This document shows, in pieces, positions 9,883 through 16,508 of a stretch of DNA of 28,254 nt (positions are counted from its first letter, which is position 1; the number at the start of each line of letters is the position of its first letter). Made by a program: the position numbers and the translations under genes. The DNA lies in the IMG/VR virus record IMGVR_UViG_3300032242_001654, positions 1 through 28,254 of that record. One strand, given 5' to 3'. The notes beneath the pieces were generated by a model. That model searched no databases. It was not told the DNA's origin and worked only from the letters and a program-made list of their open reading frames with translations. Origin of the DNA: a virus.

Positions 9883-12042
9883 ATGACCTATGCACAGTAT
9901 GGAAAAATTCAAGCTACTGATTATAATGTTACCTTAGTTGGCGCAAATATAAGCAATGTTGCAAATAAGTTAAACACAGTATGGTCAGTAGGTAACAATA
10001 ATGCTGGGTATGGTCAAACAGCGGTAGGCAATGTTACCGTAGGAAATAAGGTCGATAATACCGAGTGGGATAATTTAATTAATACCACTGCAAACGTAGC
10101 CACTCAACAAAATTCCAGTATCACTAGTGTTACACCTCCTGTAGCAGGAGACAAGATAACATATACTTCTGCTATTCCAACAAACTTAACAACCATTTAT
10201 ACAAATAGGTTGAATGCTGCTAGCCAAGGATCTACTACTTCAGTTGATACTGTATACGGTAGTACTTGGGACAATGGACTACTATTCACCCAAACTGCAA
10301 CTTTTGCTAATGGTGATGCAGCCAGATACTTTTTTAATGCAGGTGGACAACTTGGTATTTCATGTTCACACCCCACAGGACCAAATGCTAATGCAACAAT
10401 AAGCACCTTAGCTAGTGATGTTGGTAATATTTTTCTAAGCTCGCCTATATCAGGTACCGCCACAATCGCAGGTACATCATATACTGGAATCACTAAAGTG
10501 GGCGGCGGTGGATCTTCTAGTATATCTACCAATACAGGTTACTACGCATTAACTACCAGTAACGCTACAATTTTAACACAAACATCAACTATTGATAGCA
10601 GTACTATTGTAATAGCGACGAAATCTAACGGGACTCAAGGGTCATATAATGATGCGGGCAGCGTTATAACATTTTATACAACATGGCAAGAATCTCCAAA
10701 TGGTATTGAAGCTACCGCAGGGACAACTACTCGGATATCAGCTAAATACCCATCTACTTCAATTCTTGCTAATACATGGGGTACGGTATCATTGTCAGGT
10801 TCGGTAAGTTCATTGGGCCCAGCCCCTACAACTACTACTACAGCAGGACCAACTACAACAACAACTACTATACCAGGAACTACAACAACTTCTACTACTA
10901 CAGCAGGACCAACTACAACTACCACGACAACTACATCTTCAGGTACAGCTGGATTTACAGGTTCTCCATCAGGAGCACCATATGATTATGAAAATACAAC
11001 TGGCAACGACCCTCCTTCAGCATCTACTTCTATTGATTTAAATTTCACTAATCAAGGCGTTGTGTCAACTTTTGACACTACTGGAAATCCTCCCGAAATT
11101 AATAATGTTCCTACACAGTGGTTTACTCCTACTGGTGGCGGAATTGGCGGTAGTTATGATATAAGAATAACTTCAATGAGCGGTACATGCACTGGTGGTA
11201 GCCGAGCATATTATAATATATTTGGTGCAGGAAATACAGGTATCAATCCAAACACATTTACAACGCCAACCGCATGGTATTCGTTAGCTTCCACTCAAAC
11301 AGTAAAAGTTGGTATAGGAAGCGCACCTATTGTAGGATGTGGTACAGCACTTACGTTTGATGTAGAAATAGCGCCTAGTGGTGATCATAGTAGTCCTATT
11401 ACAGGTAACTTTACACTAGTTATAGGTCAAGTTACTCCGACACCACCGGCAAGTACTACCACTACCACTACAACATCAGGTCCAACAACTACTACAACTA
11501 CTACAACTACTGAAGCTCCGACTACCACAACAACCACAGTAGGCCCAACAACTACTACAACTACTACTCTATCACCTACAACTACGACAACAACGGGAGC
11601 TGGTCCTTCATTAGATTTTAATAGTTTAGCCGACTTCTCTTATAATAATGATAACCCTGGTGGAAGTACTGCAACATTAGATTGGACATTTGATGCTGAT
11701 GGTAACATTATTTACGCAGGTGAAACTGCTAGTCAAATCTCTGGATCAACGGCATATTTAAGTCCTATAACGACTGGTGCAGGATCAGGATTTGAGATTA
11801 AGGTTACTCTTACTACCGGTATATCTCTCGCATCTGCGTTTACTATAAATGGAATAAATGTTGGAAATGGCGGAACATCGGCATACTATGGATTAACCAG
11901 CGGTATTACTATATCATATGCTCTTAGTGATCCTAGTAACCTTGGACTTACTAGAACCGCTATAGGTACTGTATATGTTAGAAATACTTCAACTCTTACA
12001 GAAATATCTAGAGCATTTACTATTGTGTGTAACACTATATAA
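9883..12042 (+). CDS. Modular fibre protein with two Thr-rich linkers
   Basis: A 719-residue protein. Residues 1-310 form a module (MTYAQY start, GYGQTAVGNV near 42, WDN near 64, FANGDAARYFFNAGGQL near 140, GITKVGGGG near 202, TFYTTWQE near 264) that is clearly paralogous to the first 315 residues of the gene at 12122. A Thr-rich linker (about 312-353) leads to a middle beta-type domain (355-518). A second Thr-rich linker (519-573) leads to a C-terminal domain (575-719) that nearly duplicates the end of the gene at 6444. The build suggests a fibre or decoration protein with exchangeable tips on glycan-prone stalks. No clear Shine-Dalgarno site is seen in the nine-base gap before the ATG. Receptor binding is inference. 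Confidence 0.85.
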   Translation: MTYAQYGKIQATDYNVTLVGANISNVANKLNTVWSVGNNNAGYGQTAVGNVTVGNKVDNTEWDNLINTTANVATQQNSSITSVTPPVAGDKITYTSAIPTNLTTIYTNRLNAASQGSTTSVDTVYGSTWDNGLLFTQTATFANGDAARYFFNAGGQLGISCSHPTGPNANATISTLASDVGNIFLSSPISGTATIAGTSYTGITKVGGGGSSSISTNTGYYALTTSNATILTQTSTIDSSTIVIATKSNGTQGSYNDAGSVITFYTTWQESPNGIEATAGTTTRISAKYPSTSILANTWGTVSLSGSVSSLGPAPTTTTTAGPTTTTTTIPGTTTTSTTTAGPTTTTTTTTSSGTAGFTGSPSGAPYDYENTTGNDPPSASTSIDLNFTNQGVVSTFDTTGNPPEINNVPTQWFTPTGGGIGGSYDIRITSMSGTCTGGSRAYYNIFGAGNTGINPNTFTTPTAWYSLASTQTVKVGIGSAPIVGCGTALTFDVEIAPSGDHSSPITGNFTLVIGQVTPTPPASTTTTTTTSGPTTTTTTTTTEAPTTTTTTVGPTTTTTTTLSPTTTTTTGAGPSLDFNSLADFSYNNDNPGGSTATLDWTFDADGNIIYAGETASQISGSTAYLSPITTGAGSGFEIKVTLTTGISLASAFTINGINVGNGGTSAYYGLTSGITISYALSDPSNLGLTRTAIGTVYVRNTSTLTEISRAFTIVCNTI
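11611..12042 (+). repeat. Duplicated C-terminal fibre domain, copy 2
   Basis: Second copy of the domain at 7382-7814, with closely matching protein ([46 protein letters not shown]) and a 39-base identical block at 11875-11913. Confidence 0.85.
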
Positions 12043-12085
12043 ATGATAGTAAAAAATATGGCACTATAAGTCTGTGATTGGTTTT

Positions 12086-12094
12086 GATAAATAC
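12086..12094 (+). promoter_or_regulatory. Candidate late promoter box (GATAAATAC)
   Basis: An ATAAATA core in the 79-base gap before the gene at 12122; a start near 12099 would leave a 23-base leader that includes AGGAAT at 12111-12116. Confidence 0.5.
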
Positions 12095-12121
12095 TCGTAG
12101 AATATATTTCAGGAATATCCC

Positions 12122-14221
12122 ATGACCTATGCACAGTACAATTCTATAACAGCCTCTGATTTCAATAGCTTAGTTGGTAATAACCCTAGTGGTCAATTTT
12201 ATGAAGGATCACTCAACCAAGTGTGGGCTATTGGCAACGGTAGGGCTGGTTATGGCCAAACTGCGGTATCAAATGTTGCTATAGGTAATACGGTCGGTAA
12301 TCTAGAATGGGATAGTCTAATTAACCTTACCGCAACTGCGGCAGCTCATCAAGGTTCGACTATTACTAGTGTTACCGCACCCTCTACAGGAAATACAATC
12401 GCTTATCTTTCTGGGGTTACAAACAATTTAGCTACAATTTATAATAATCGCCTTAATGCTGTAGCACAAGGTACTACTGCCTCTAACACTATTACCAATG
12501 CCAGTACTTGGACGAATAATTTAGTATTCACTCAGTCAGCATATTTTGCAAATGGTGATGCGGCTAGATACTTTTTTAATGCAGGTGGACAGTTAGTTAT
12601 CACTTGTTCTCATCCAACAGGTACCGCGGTCGACAATGTTTTTCATGGTTTAGCAGCAAACATCGGTAACGTTACATTAAGTTCTACCACAGGGGGTACA
12701 ATAACTATTGCTGGTAATTCATTTAGTGGGATTACTAAAGTAGGAGGAGGTGGTCAAACACCTACTATAATGGCTGACGATGGTTATTATGCATTGAGTG
12801 CTGGTAACGCAAACGTCTTTACACAAATTGATGGTGTAGATGCTACCTTTAGTGCTAGTTATATTAATATTCAAGTTAAAACTAATGGTACTGTGGGTAC
12901 ACACGGTGACGTAGGAAATACTGTTACATTTTACACAACTTGGCAAGAAGTACCTTCGGGAACTACAGTAGCAGCAGGTACAACAACTACTCTAACCGCT
13001 ATATTCCCATCAACTGGTAATATCGCAAACACTTGGGGTGCAATAAGTTTTACAGGACCACCTTCACCTATTACTACTACCACTACATCTACCACTAGTA
13101 CAACAACTGTTCCACCTACATTAGATTATGTATATACTGTACCGGGATCTTATAGTTTATCTCCGATACCCGGGTATCCTTATCTTACACTAACAATGGT
13201 TGGTGGAGGTGGTGGAGGCGGTGGCAATGATGGTTATGGCGATACTCGTGCAGGTGGTGGTGGTGGTTCCGGAGGTTACTCCTCTTTAATACTAAACACT
13301 ACCGGCACTGTTGGTAGTTTTGCTATAACTGTTGGTGCTGGAGGAACTCCTGCAAACGTAACCTTCAATGGTATAGCATATCCAGGTATCCCCAGTATAC
13401 CTAGAACAGGTACAAAGAGTGGATACAGTGGTGGTCAATCTTCACTGGTCTATAGTTTAGGAAATTATGGCGCTGGTGGCGGAGATGGTGGTATTGGTAA
13501 TACAGGTGACAATGGTGATGGTGTTGGCGGCGCAGGTGGTACAGGTATAACTACTCCAGGTAATGCTGGTGTTACTCCTATTACTGACAGAAACATTTAT
13601 GTAGCGGCAGCAGGTGGAGCTAGTGTATTTGGTGGTTATGGCGCAGGTGGAGCTAGCCAAAATAGTAACTTTGGTACTAATTTAAATGCTGACTTGCCGC
13701 AACCCGGTGGGAATGGTTATGTAAGATTGCAATTCTCTAGTACTATGCCTACTACAACAACCACTACAACAACCACAGCAGCACCAGTTGGCACTATTAA
13801 TACTGCACTATTTACCTACTTAACAAGTAGTTCTTTTTATGCATCATCTTATGGTCCTACCGCCGGCGCATATCTAACTTTTTATAATTCTGGTGCTTTT
13901 GCAATCATTGATCAAAACGCAGTTAGTTTAACGGATGGTGCACCTAATCATGCTTATTGGATCAGTGGAGCTGTAAATCCAGGTAGTAGTTATTGGGTAA
14001 GATTTACTCAAACTGCTGTATTTGGCTATACTACATCTCCCTCAACCGGCTGGCTTTGGTTACAAGCAGACCAAACGATTTATGTTGAAAATGCCTATAA
14101 TGGAACTACAGATTCAACCTATACTATAGAAATCTCAACCAATAGTTCAGGTACTAACATTGTGGCAACAAGTACAGGTGTGTTCTTATCTGCAACACAA
14201 TATATTGTTCCAGGAATCTGA
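12122..14221 (+). CDS. Modular fibre protein with polyglycine-rich domain and Thr linkers
   Basis: A 699-residue paralogue of the preceding gene. Residues 1-315 carry the same N-terminal module (MTYAQY, GYGQTAV, FANGDAARYFFNAGGQL, GITKVGGGG, TFYTTWQE). After a short Thr/Ser linker (316-332), residues 333-541 form a glycine-rich domain with a run of eight Gly near 360 and many GAGG and GGxGG stretches, resembling glycine-rich receptor-binding domains of some phage adhesins (analogy only). A second Thr linker (542-555) leads to a distinct C-terminal domain (556-699) ending in SATQYIVPGI. Sharing an N-terminal module with different distal domains suggests a common attachment part with variable tips. 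Receptor specificity cannot be read from the sequence. Confidence 0.85.
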   Translation: MTYAQYNSITASDFNSLVGNNPSGQFYEGSLNQVWAIGNGRAGYGQTAVSNVAIGNTVGNLEWDSLINLTATAAAHQGSTITSVTAPSTGNTIAYLSGVTNNLATIYNNRLNAVAQGTTASNTITNASTWTNNLVFTQSAYFANGDAARYFFNAGGQLVITCSHPTGTAVDNVFHGLAANIGNVTLSSTTGGTITIAGNSFSGITKVGGGGQTPTIMADDGYYALSAGNANVFTQIDGVDATFSASYINIQVKTNGTVGTHGDVGNTVTFYTTWQEVPSGTTVAAGTTTTLTAIFPSTGNIANTWGAISFTGPPSPITTTTTSTTSTTTVPPTLDYVYTVPGSYSLSPIPGYPYLTLTMVGGGGGGGGNDGYGDTRAGGGGGSGGYSSLILNTTGTVGSFAITVGAGGTPANVTFNGIAYPGIPSIPRTGTKSGYSGGQSSLVYSLGNYGAGGGDGGIGNTGDNGDGVGGAGGTGITTPGNAGVTPITDRNIYVAAAGGASVFGGYGAGGASQNSNFGTNLNADLPQPGGNGYVRLQFSSTMPTTTTTTTTTAAPVGTINTALFTYLTSSSFYASSYGPTAGAYLTFYNSGAFAIIDQNAVSLTDGAPNHAYWISGAVNPGSSYWVRFTQTAVFGYTTSPSTGWLWLQADQTIYVENAYNGTTDSTYTIEISTNSSGTNIVATSTGVFLSATQYIVPGI

Positions 14222-14248
14222 TTATTTCGTAGTAAGCTAAAATTTATC

Positions 14249-14289
14249 ATCACACTCATAATTAGCTATATAAAGCTATACGGTGTGAT
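14249..14289. repeat. Intergenic inverted repeat ATCACAC...GTGTGAT
   Basis: A seven-base inverted repeat (14249-14255 and 14283-14289) separated by 27 AT-rich bases, ending three bases before the ATG at 14293. No T-run follows, so it is not an obvious terminator. It could be an operator or an mRNA structure near the start codon. Confidence 0.3.
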
Positions 14290-14292
14290 AAC

Positions 14293-15231
14293 ATGACAAA
14301 AAAACTAAGATTTATTTGCGTACAACCTGCCATTGATTATTATACTTGGCAAGTTGAAGTTATGATTAATAACTTCATGGAAAAAGGAATAAACCCCAAC
14401 TACATTGATGTAGTGTGCGGTATTCAAAACAATCATGTTCCTGAAAGATGGCAGAAATTAGCCAATCATTATAATATGGTCAGATTCTTTTTCTATAATG
14501 ATACTAGACAGTCTCCTGGTTATATTAGTTCACTAAGACCCCATGTATTGAAAAAGCATTTTCAAGCTAGACCCGAATTGTCGGATGAAGCTATATTCTA
14601 CCATGACAATGACATTATGTTTACTGATCGGATAAACTTTGATCAATTTTTACAAGATGATACATGGTATGGTTCAGATTGTCGTTGGTATATTTCCCAT
14701 GACTACATCATCAGCAAAGGTGAAGATATCCTAGATGCTATGTGTAACATCGTTAAAATTGACAAGGCTTTGGTTAAAGAAAATGAATTAAACAGTATTG
14801 GTGCTCAATACTTAATGAAAAATCTTACAGCAGAATTTTGGGAAAATGTTGAACGTGACTGTGAAAAATTATTCGTAGACATAACTGCCATGAATAACAT
14901 CAAAAAACAGGCTGACCCCAAATACCATGAACTACAAATTTGGTGTGCTGATATGTGGGCTGTGCTTTGGAATGGTTGGAAGTTAGGAAATAAAACAGAA
15001 TGTCACAAAGACCTAAGCTTTAGTTGGGCTACATCATCAGCGAGGGAATGGACAGACCATAAAATATTTCATAATGCCGGAGTCACTGGAACAGCTAGTG
15101 GACAGTTTTACAAAGCTGACTACATGCAAAAGTTGCCATATAATGAACCTTTAGAAATAAAACCTGACTATTGTAGCTACCATTATTGGCATTGGGTACA
15201 AAAAGTTGCCCAAATATCTTGCTTAATATAG
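14293..15231 (+). CDS. Probable GT-A-type glycosyltransferase
   Basis: A 312-residue soluble protein with no membrane segment. The N-terminus (RFICVQPAIDYYTWQVEVMINNF) and a DND triplet at residues 105-107 within IFYHDNDIMF look like the start and metal/nucleotide-sugar DxD motif of a GT-A glycosyltransferase. The layout (a YxxWQ near 20, then DxD near 105, then a C-terminal HNAGVTG near 262) recalls the eukaryotic peptidyl-serine galactosyltransferase / hydroxyproline arabinosyltransferase families; this resemblance is from memory. It follows directly after three proteins with Thr/Ser-rich linkers, so modifying those linkers is an attractive but unproven role. It could instead act on host surface sugars or on another substrate. 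No convincing Shine-Dalgarno site is seen; the start follows an inverted repeat. Confidence 0.65.
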   Translation: MTKKLRFICVQPAIDYYTWQVEVMINNFMEKGINPNYIDVVCGIQNNHVPERWQKLANHYNMVRFFFYNDTRQSPGYISSLRPHVLKKHFQARPELSDEAIFYHDNDIMFTDRINFDQFLQDDTWYGSDCRWYISHDYIISKGEDILDAMCNIVKIDKALVKENELNSIGAQYLMKNLTAEFWENVERDCEKLFVDITAMNNIKKQADPKYHELQIWCADMWAVLWNGWKLGNKTECHKDLSFSWATSSAREWTDHKIFHNAGVTGTASGQFYKADYMQKLPYNEPLEIKPDYCSYHYWHWVQKVAQISCLI

Positions 15232-15242
15232 AGCCAATGCTG

Positions 15243-15250
15243 TATAAATA
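15243..15250 (+). promoter_or_regulatory. T4-type late promoter (TATAAATA, exact match)
   Basis: An exact match to the T4 late promoter -10 element, 12 bases after the glycosyltransferase stop. A start near 15256 would leave a 25-base leader with AAGGAG at 15268-15273 before the ATG at 15281. Confidence 0.6.
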
Positions 15251-15280
15251 ATATTGTATACTTTATAAAGGAGTTACAAC

Positions 15281-15598
15281 ATGCGAGCAAAAATTTTAGC
15301 CAGTATATTATTCTTGTTACCTTTAAGTGCCTTGGCTCAACATCATCATGGATTCCATCCAGGATTTTATCGTCCATATTATGGACCAAATTGGGGTTGG
15401 GTTGCACCTGCGGTTATTGGTGGTGCTGTAGTATATGGACTAACTCGCCCTGCTCCTGTAGTAGTTCAACAGCCAGTCTATATTCAGCAACCTGTTGTTG
15501 TAGATCAGCCACAGGTTGTATATATTGATGGAATAGCGTATACTAAACAAGTTATGATAGTTAATGGTGTATCACAAGAAGTGTTGATACGCCAGTAA
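15281..15598 (+). CDS. Small secreted His/Pro/Val-rich envelope-type protein
   Basis: A 105-residue protein with a strong AAGGAG site. Residues 1-19 form a classical signal peptide with a likely cut after SALA (A19/Q20). The mature protein starts with a His-rich stretch (QHHHGFHPGF), then an aromatic/Pro segment, a short hydrophobic Gly-rich stretch WVAPAVIGGAVVYGL (about 45-59), and a Val/Gln/Pro repeat (VVVQQPVYIQQPVVV). This resembles small exported proteins common in proteobacterial genomes rather than a virion part, so it may be a host-derived accessory gene acting in the periplasm or outer envelope. The function is unknown. It has its own late promoter candidate and is followed by the tmRNA gene. 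Confidence 0.75.
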   Translation: MRAKILASILFLLPLSALAQHHHGFHPGFYRPYYGPNWGWVAPAVIGGAVVYGLTRPAPVVVQQPVYIQQPVVVDQPQVVYIDGIAYTKQVMIVNGVSQEVLIRQ

Positions 15599-15612
15599 AG
15601 TATTGTTGTAAA
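15584..15612 (+). promoter_or_regulatory. Possible sigma70 promoter for the tmRNA gene
   Basis: TTGATA (15584-15589), a 17-base spacer, then TGTAAA (15607-15612). This is a moderate match that overlaps the end of the preceding gene and would start RNA near 15619, just before the acceptor half of the tmRNA. Confidence 0.35.
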
Positions 15613-15853
15613 AACCGCAAGGAAAGAAGCAAGTCCAAAGACGAGCAAGACGCGGGTTCGATTCCCGCCGGTTCCAAATCAGGGGGACCGACATGGTATC
15701 GATTGACGGGTGAGTAGATGAGTGGACAACACGATAGGCGATGGACGTAATCCAAGCAAAAACGATAATCGCAAATGATGATTATTTCGGAGAAGTGCGC
15801 CTCGCAGCGTGACCTTCGCGGAGTAGGAAAGACTCTGTAAAATAACCAACCTG
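15611..15853 (+). ncRNA. ssrA: Circularly permuted (two-piece type) tmRNA
   Basis: The tRNA-like end is split and reversed in order. First comes the 3' (acceptor) part: a T-arm with a five-pair stem (15652-15656 with 15664-15668) around TTCGATT, then the acceptor strand CGGTTCC (15669-15675) and discriminator A15676. After only seven bases (AATCAGG) comes the 5' part: GGGACCG (15684-15690), which pairs fully with CGGTTCC (one G-U), followed by a GATTGACGGG element like the conserved UUCGACGGG of tmRNAs. The tag frame starts at GCA 15771 and ends at TGA 15810-15812, encoding ANDDYFGEVRLAA; the bases just before it (GCAAAAACGATAATC) resemble the E. coli resume-codon context. A candidate helix P2 is TGGAC 15723-15727 with GTCCA 15633-15637. 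CCA is not encoded. The outer ends are approximate. Role: rescue of stalled ribosomes and tagging of their products for proteolysis. Confidence 0.85.
15771..15812 (+). other. tmRNA tag-peptide reading frame
   Basis: The resume codon GCA and 12 more codons encode ANDDYFGEVRLAA, followed by TGA. It starts AND and ends LAA like proteobacterial degradation tags (E. coli ANDENYALAA), so products should be recognised by ClpXP-type proteases of the host (inference). Confidence 0.8.
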
Positions 15854-15890
15854 TAATAGGCTCGCAAGGGCCTATTATTTTGTTGTTTTT
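15854..15890 (+). terminator. Rho-independent terminator after the tmRNA
   Basis: A perfect eight-pair stem TAATAGGC (15854-15861) / GCCTATTA (15870-15877) with an eight-base loop, followed by TTTTGTTGTTTTT. Confidence 0.85.
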
Positions 15891-15908
15891 CCGCAACAGA
15901 TCCGAAAA

Positions 15909-15937
15909 TTGACATTAATTGGGTACTAGCGTATACT
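15909..15937 (+). promoter_or_regulatory. Strong sigma70 promoter (TTGACA-17-TATACT)
   Basis: TTGACA at 15909-15914, a 17-base spacer, then TATACT at 15932-15937, directly after the tmRNA terminator and 30 bases before the ATG at 15968. It shares the 12-mer TTGACATTAATT with the promoter at 16446. Confidence 0.85.
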
Positions 15938-15967
15938 GTATCTATAGTGAGAAACAAGGAGAGCGAG

Positions 15968-16339
15968 ATGAGCGAACTGACTTACAAGACTTGGGAAGAG
16001 TACACCCCGCTTGAGCAGGCTGCAATGACCTACTGGGACATGTACAAGGACGCTTACAATTTCCGTCCCCGTAGTGTAGACACGTCCACATGGACGTTGG
16101 CCGACTTCCGAAAGGAGTTCGAAACCCTGCAGTTCATCATCAACCGCAACGAGGCCCAGCGTATCGAGGACGAGACTGCGGCTGTGACTCGGTTCGAAGC
16201 CCGTATCGCTAGCATCATCCAGTTGGGTGCTAAGGACCGTGCAATGGCTCTGCGTTGGATTCACGAGGCCGAGGAAACTAACGGTGACGATGAGTACCTC
16301 TGCTACACGGTTGGCATCCCTTATGGATATTTCAAATGA
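15968..16339 (+). CDS. Conserved small protein of unknown function
   Basis: The start at 15968 has AAGGAG at 15956-15961; an upstream in-frame ATG at 15947 lies before that site and is less likely. The product has 123 residues, is charged and mostly helical, and has no signal or membrane segment. Recognisable stretches are LTYKTWEEYTPLEQAAMTYW at the N-terminus and NGDDEYLCYTVGIPYGYFK at the C-terminus, which look like a small family shared by phages and plasmids (from memory, no function known). The DNA is more GC-rich than the structural genes. It is the first gene after a strong host-type promoter and overlaps the next small frame by ATGA. Confidence 0.8.
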   Translation: MSELTYKTWEEYTPLEQAAMTYWDMYKDAYNFRPRSVDTSTWTLADFRKEFETLQFIINRNEAQRIEDETAAVTRFEARIASIIQLGAKDRAMALRWIHEAEETNGDDEYLCYTVGIPYGYFK

Positions 16340-16449
16340 CATTCACCTTAACTACCCCAACTGGCAAGGTCATGCGGTTCTATTTGCAGGCTATGGCCGA
16401 ATTGTATCAAGTATTGTACCAAGGCACAATCACTAAGGCCCCTGCTTGA
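16336..16449 (+). CDS. Small overlapping ORF, 37 residues
   Basis: The ATG overlaps the previous stop (ATGA at 16336-16339), the coupling style used throughout this phage. The product is MTFTLTTPTGKVMRFYLQ followed by a short amphipathic helix (AMAELYQVLYQG) and TITKAPA. It fills the space exactly to the next promoter, and its stop lies inside the -35 box at 16446-16451. No function is assigned. The main support is position and overlap. Confidence 0.5.
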   Translation: MTFTLTTPTGKVMRFYLQAMAELYQVLYQGTITKAPA

Positions 16450-16474
16450 CATTAATTCAGGTAGTTGCTATAAT
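16446..16474 (+). promoter_or_regulatory. Consensus sigma70 promoter (TTGACA-17-TATAAT)
   Basis: Perfect -35 (16446-16451) and -10 (16469-16474) boxes with the ideal 17-base spacer and a TG extension one base before the -10. It drives the MoxR-type ATPase gene. Confidence 0.9.
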
Positions 16475-16508
16475 CTTTTTATCGTAGTTTTTTCAACAGG
16501 AGTAAGAA

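Noticed and set aside
15640-15681. A tRNA gene suggested by the T-arm-like sequence before AATCA
   Set aside because: No matching 5' acceptor strand, D-arm or anticodon arm lies upstream; the 3' strand pairs instead with GGGACCG downstream, as in a permuted tmRNA.
15561-15957. Minus-strand open frames of 92 and 111 residues over the tmRNA
   Set aside because: They lie across the RNA gene, its terminator and the next promoter, have no ribosome site, and their sequence is explained by the tmRNA.
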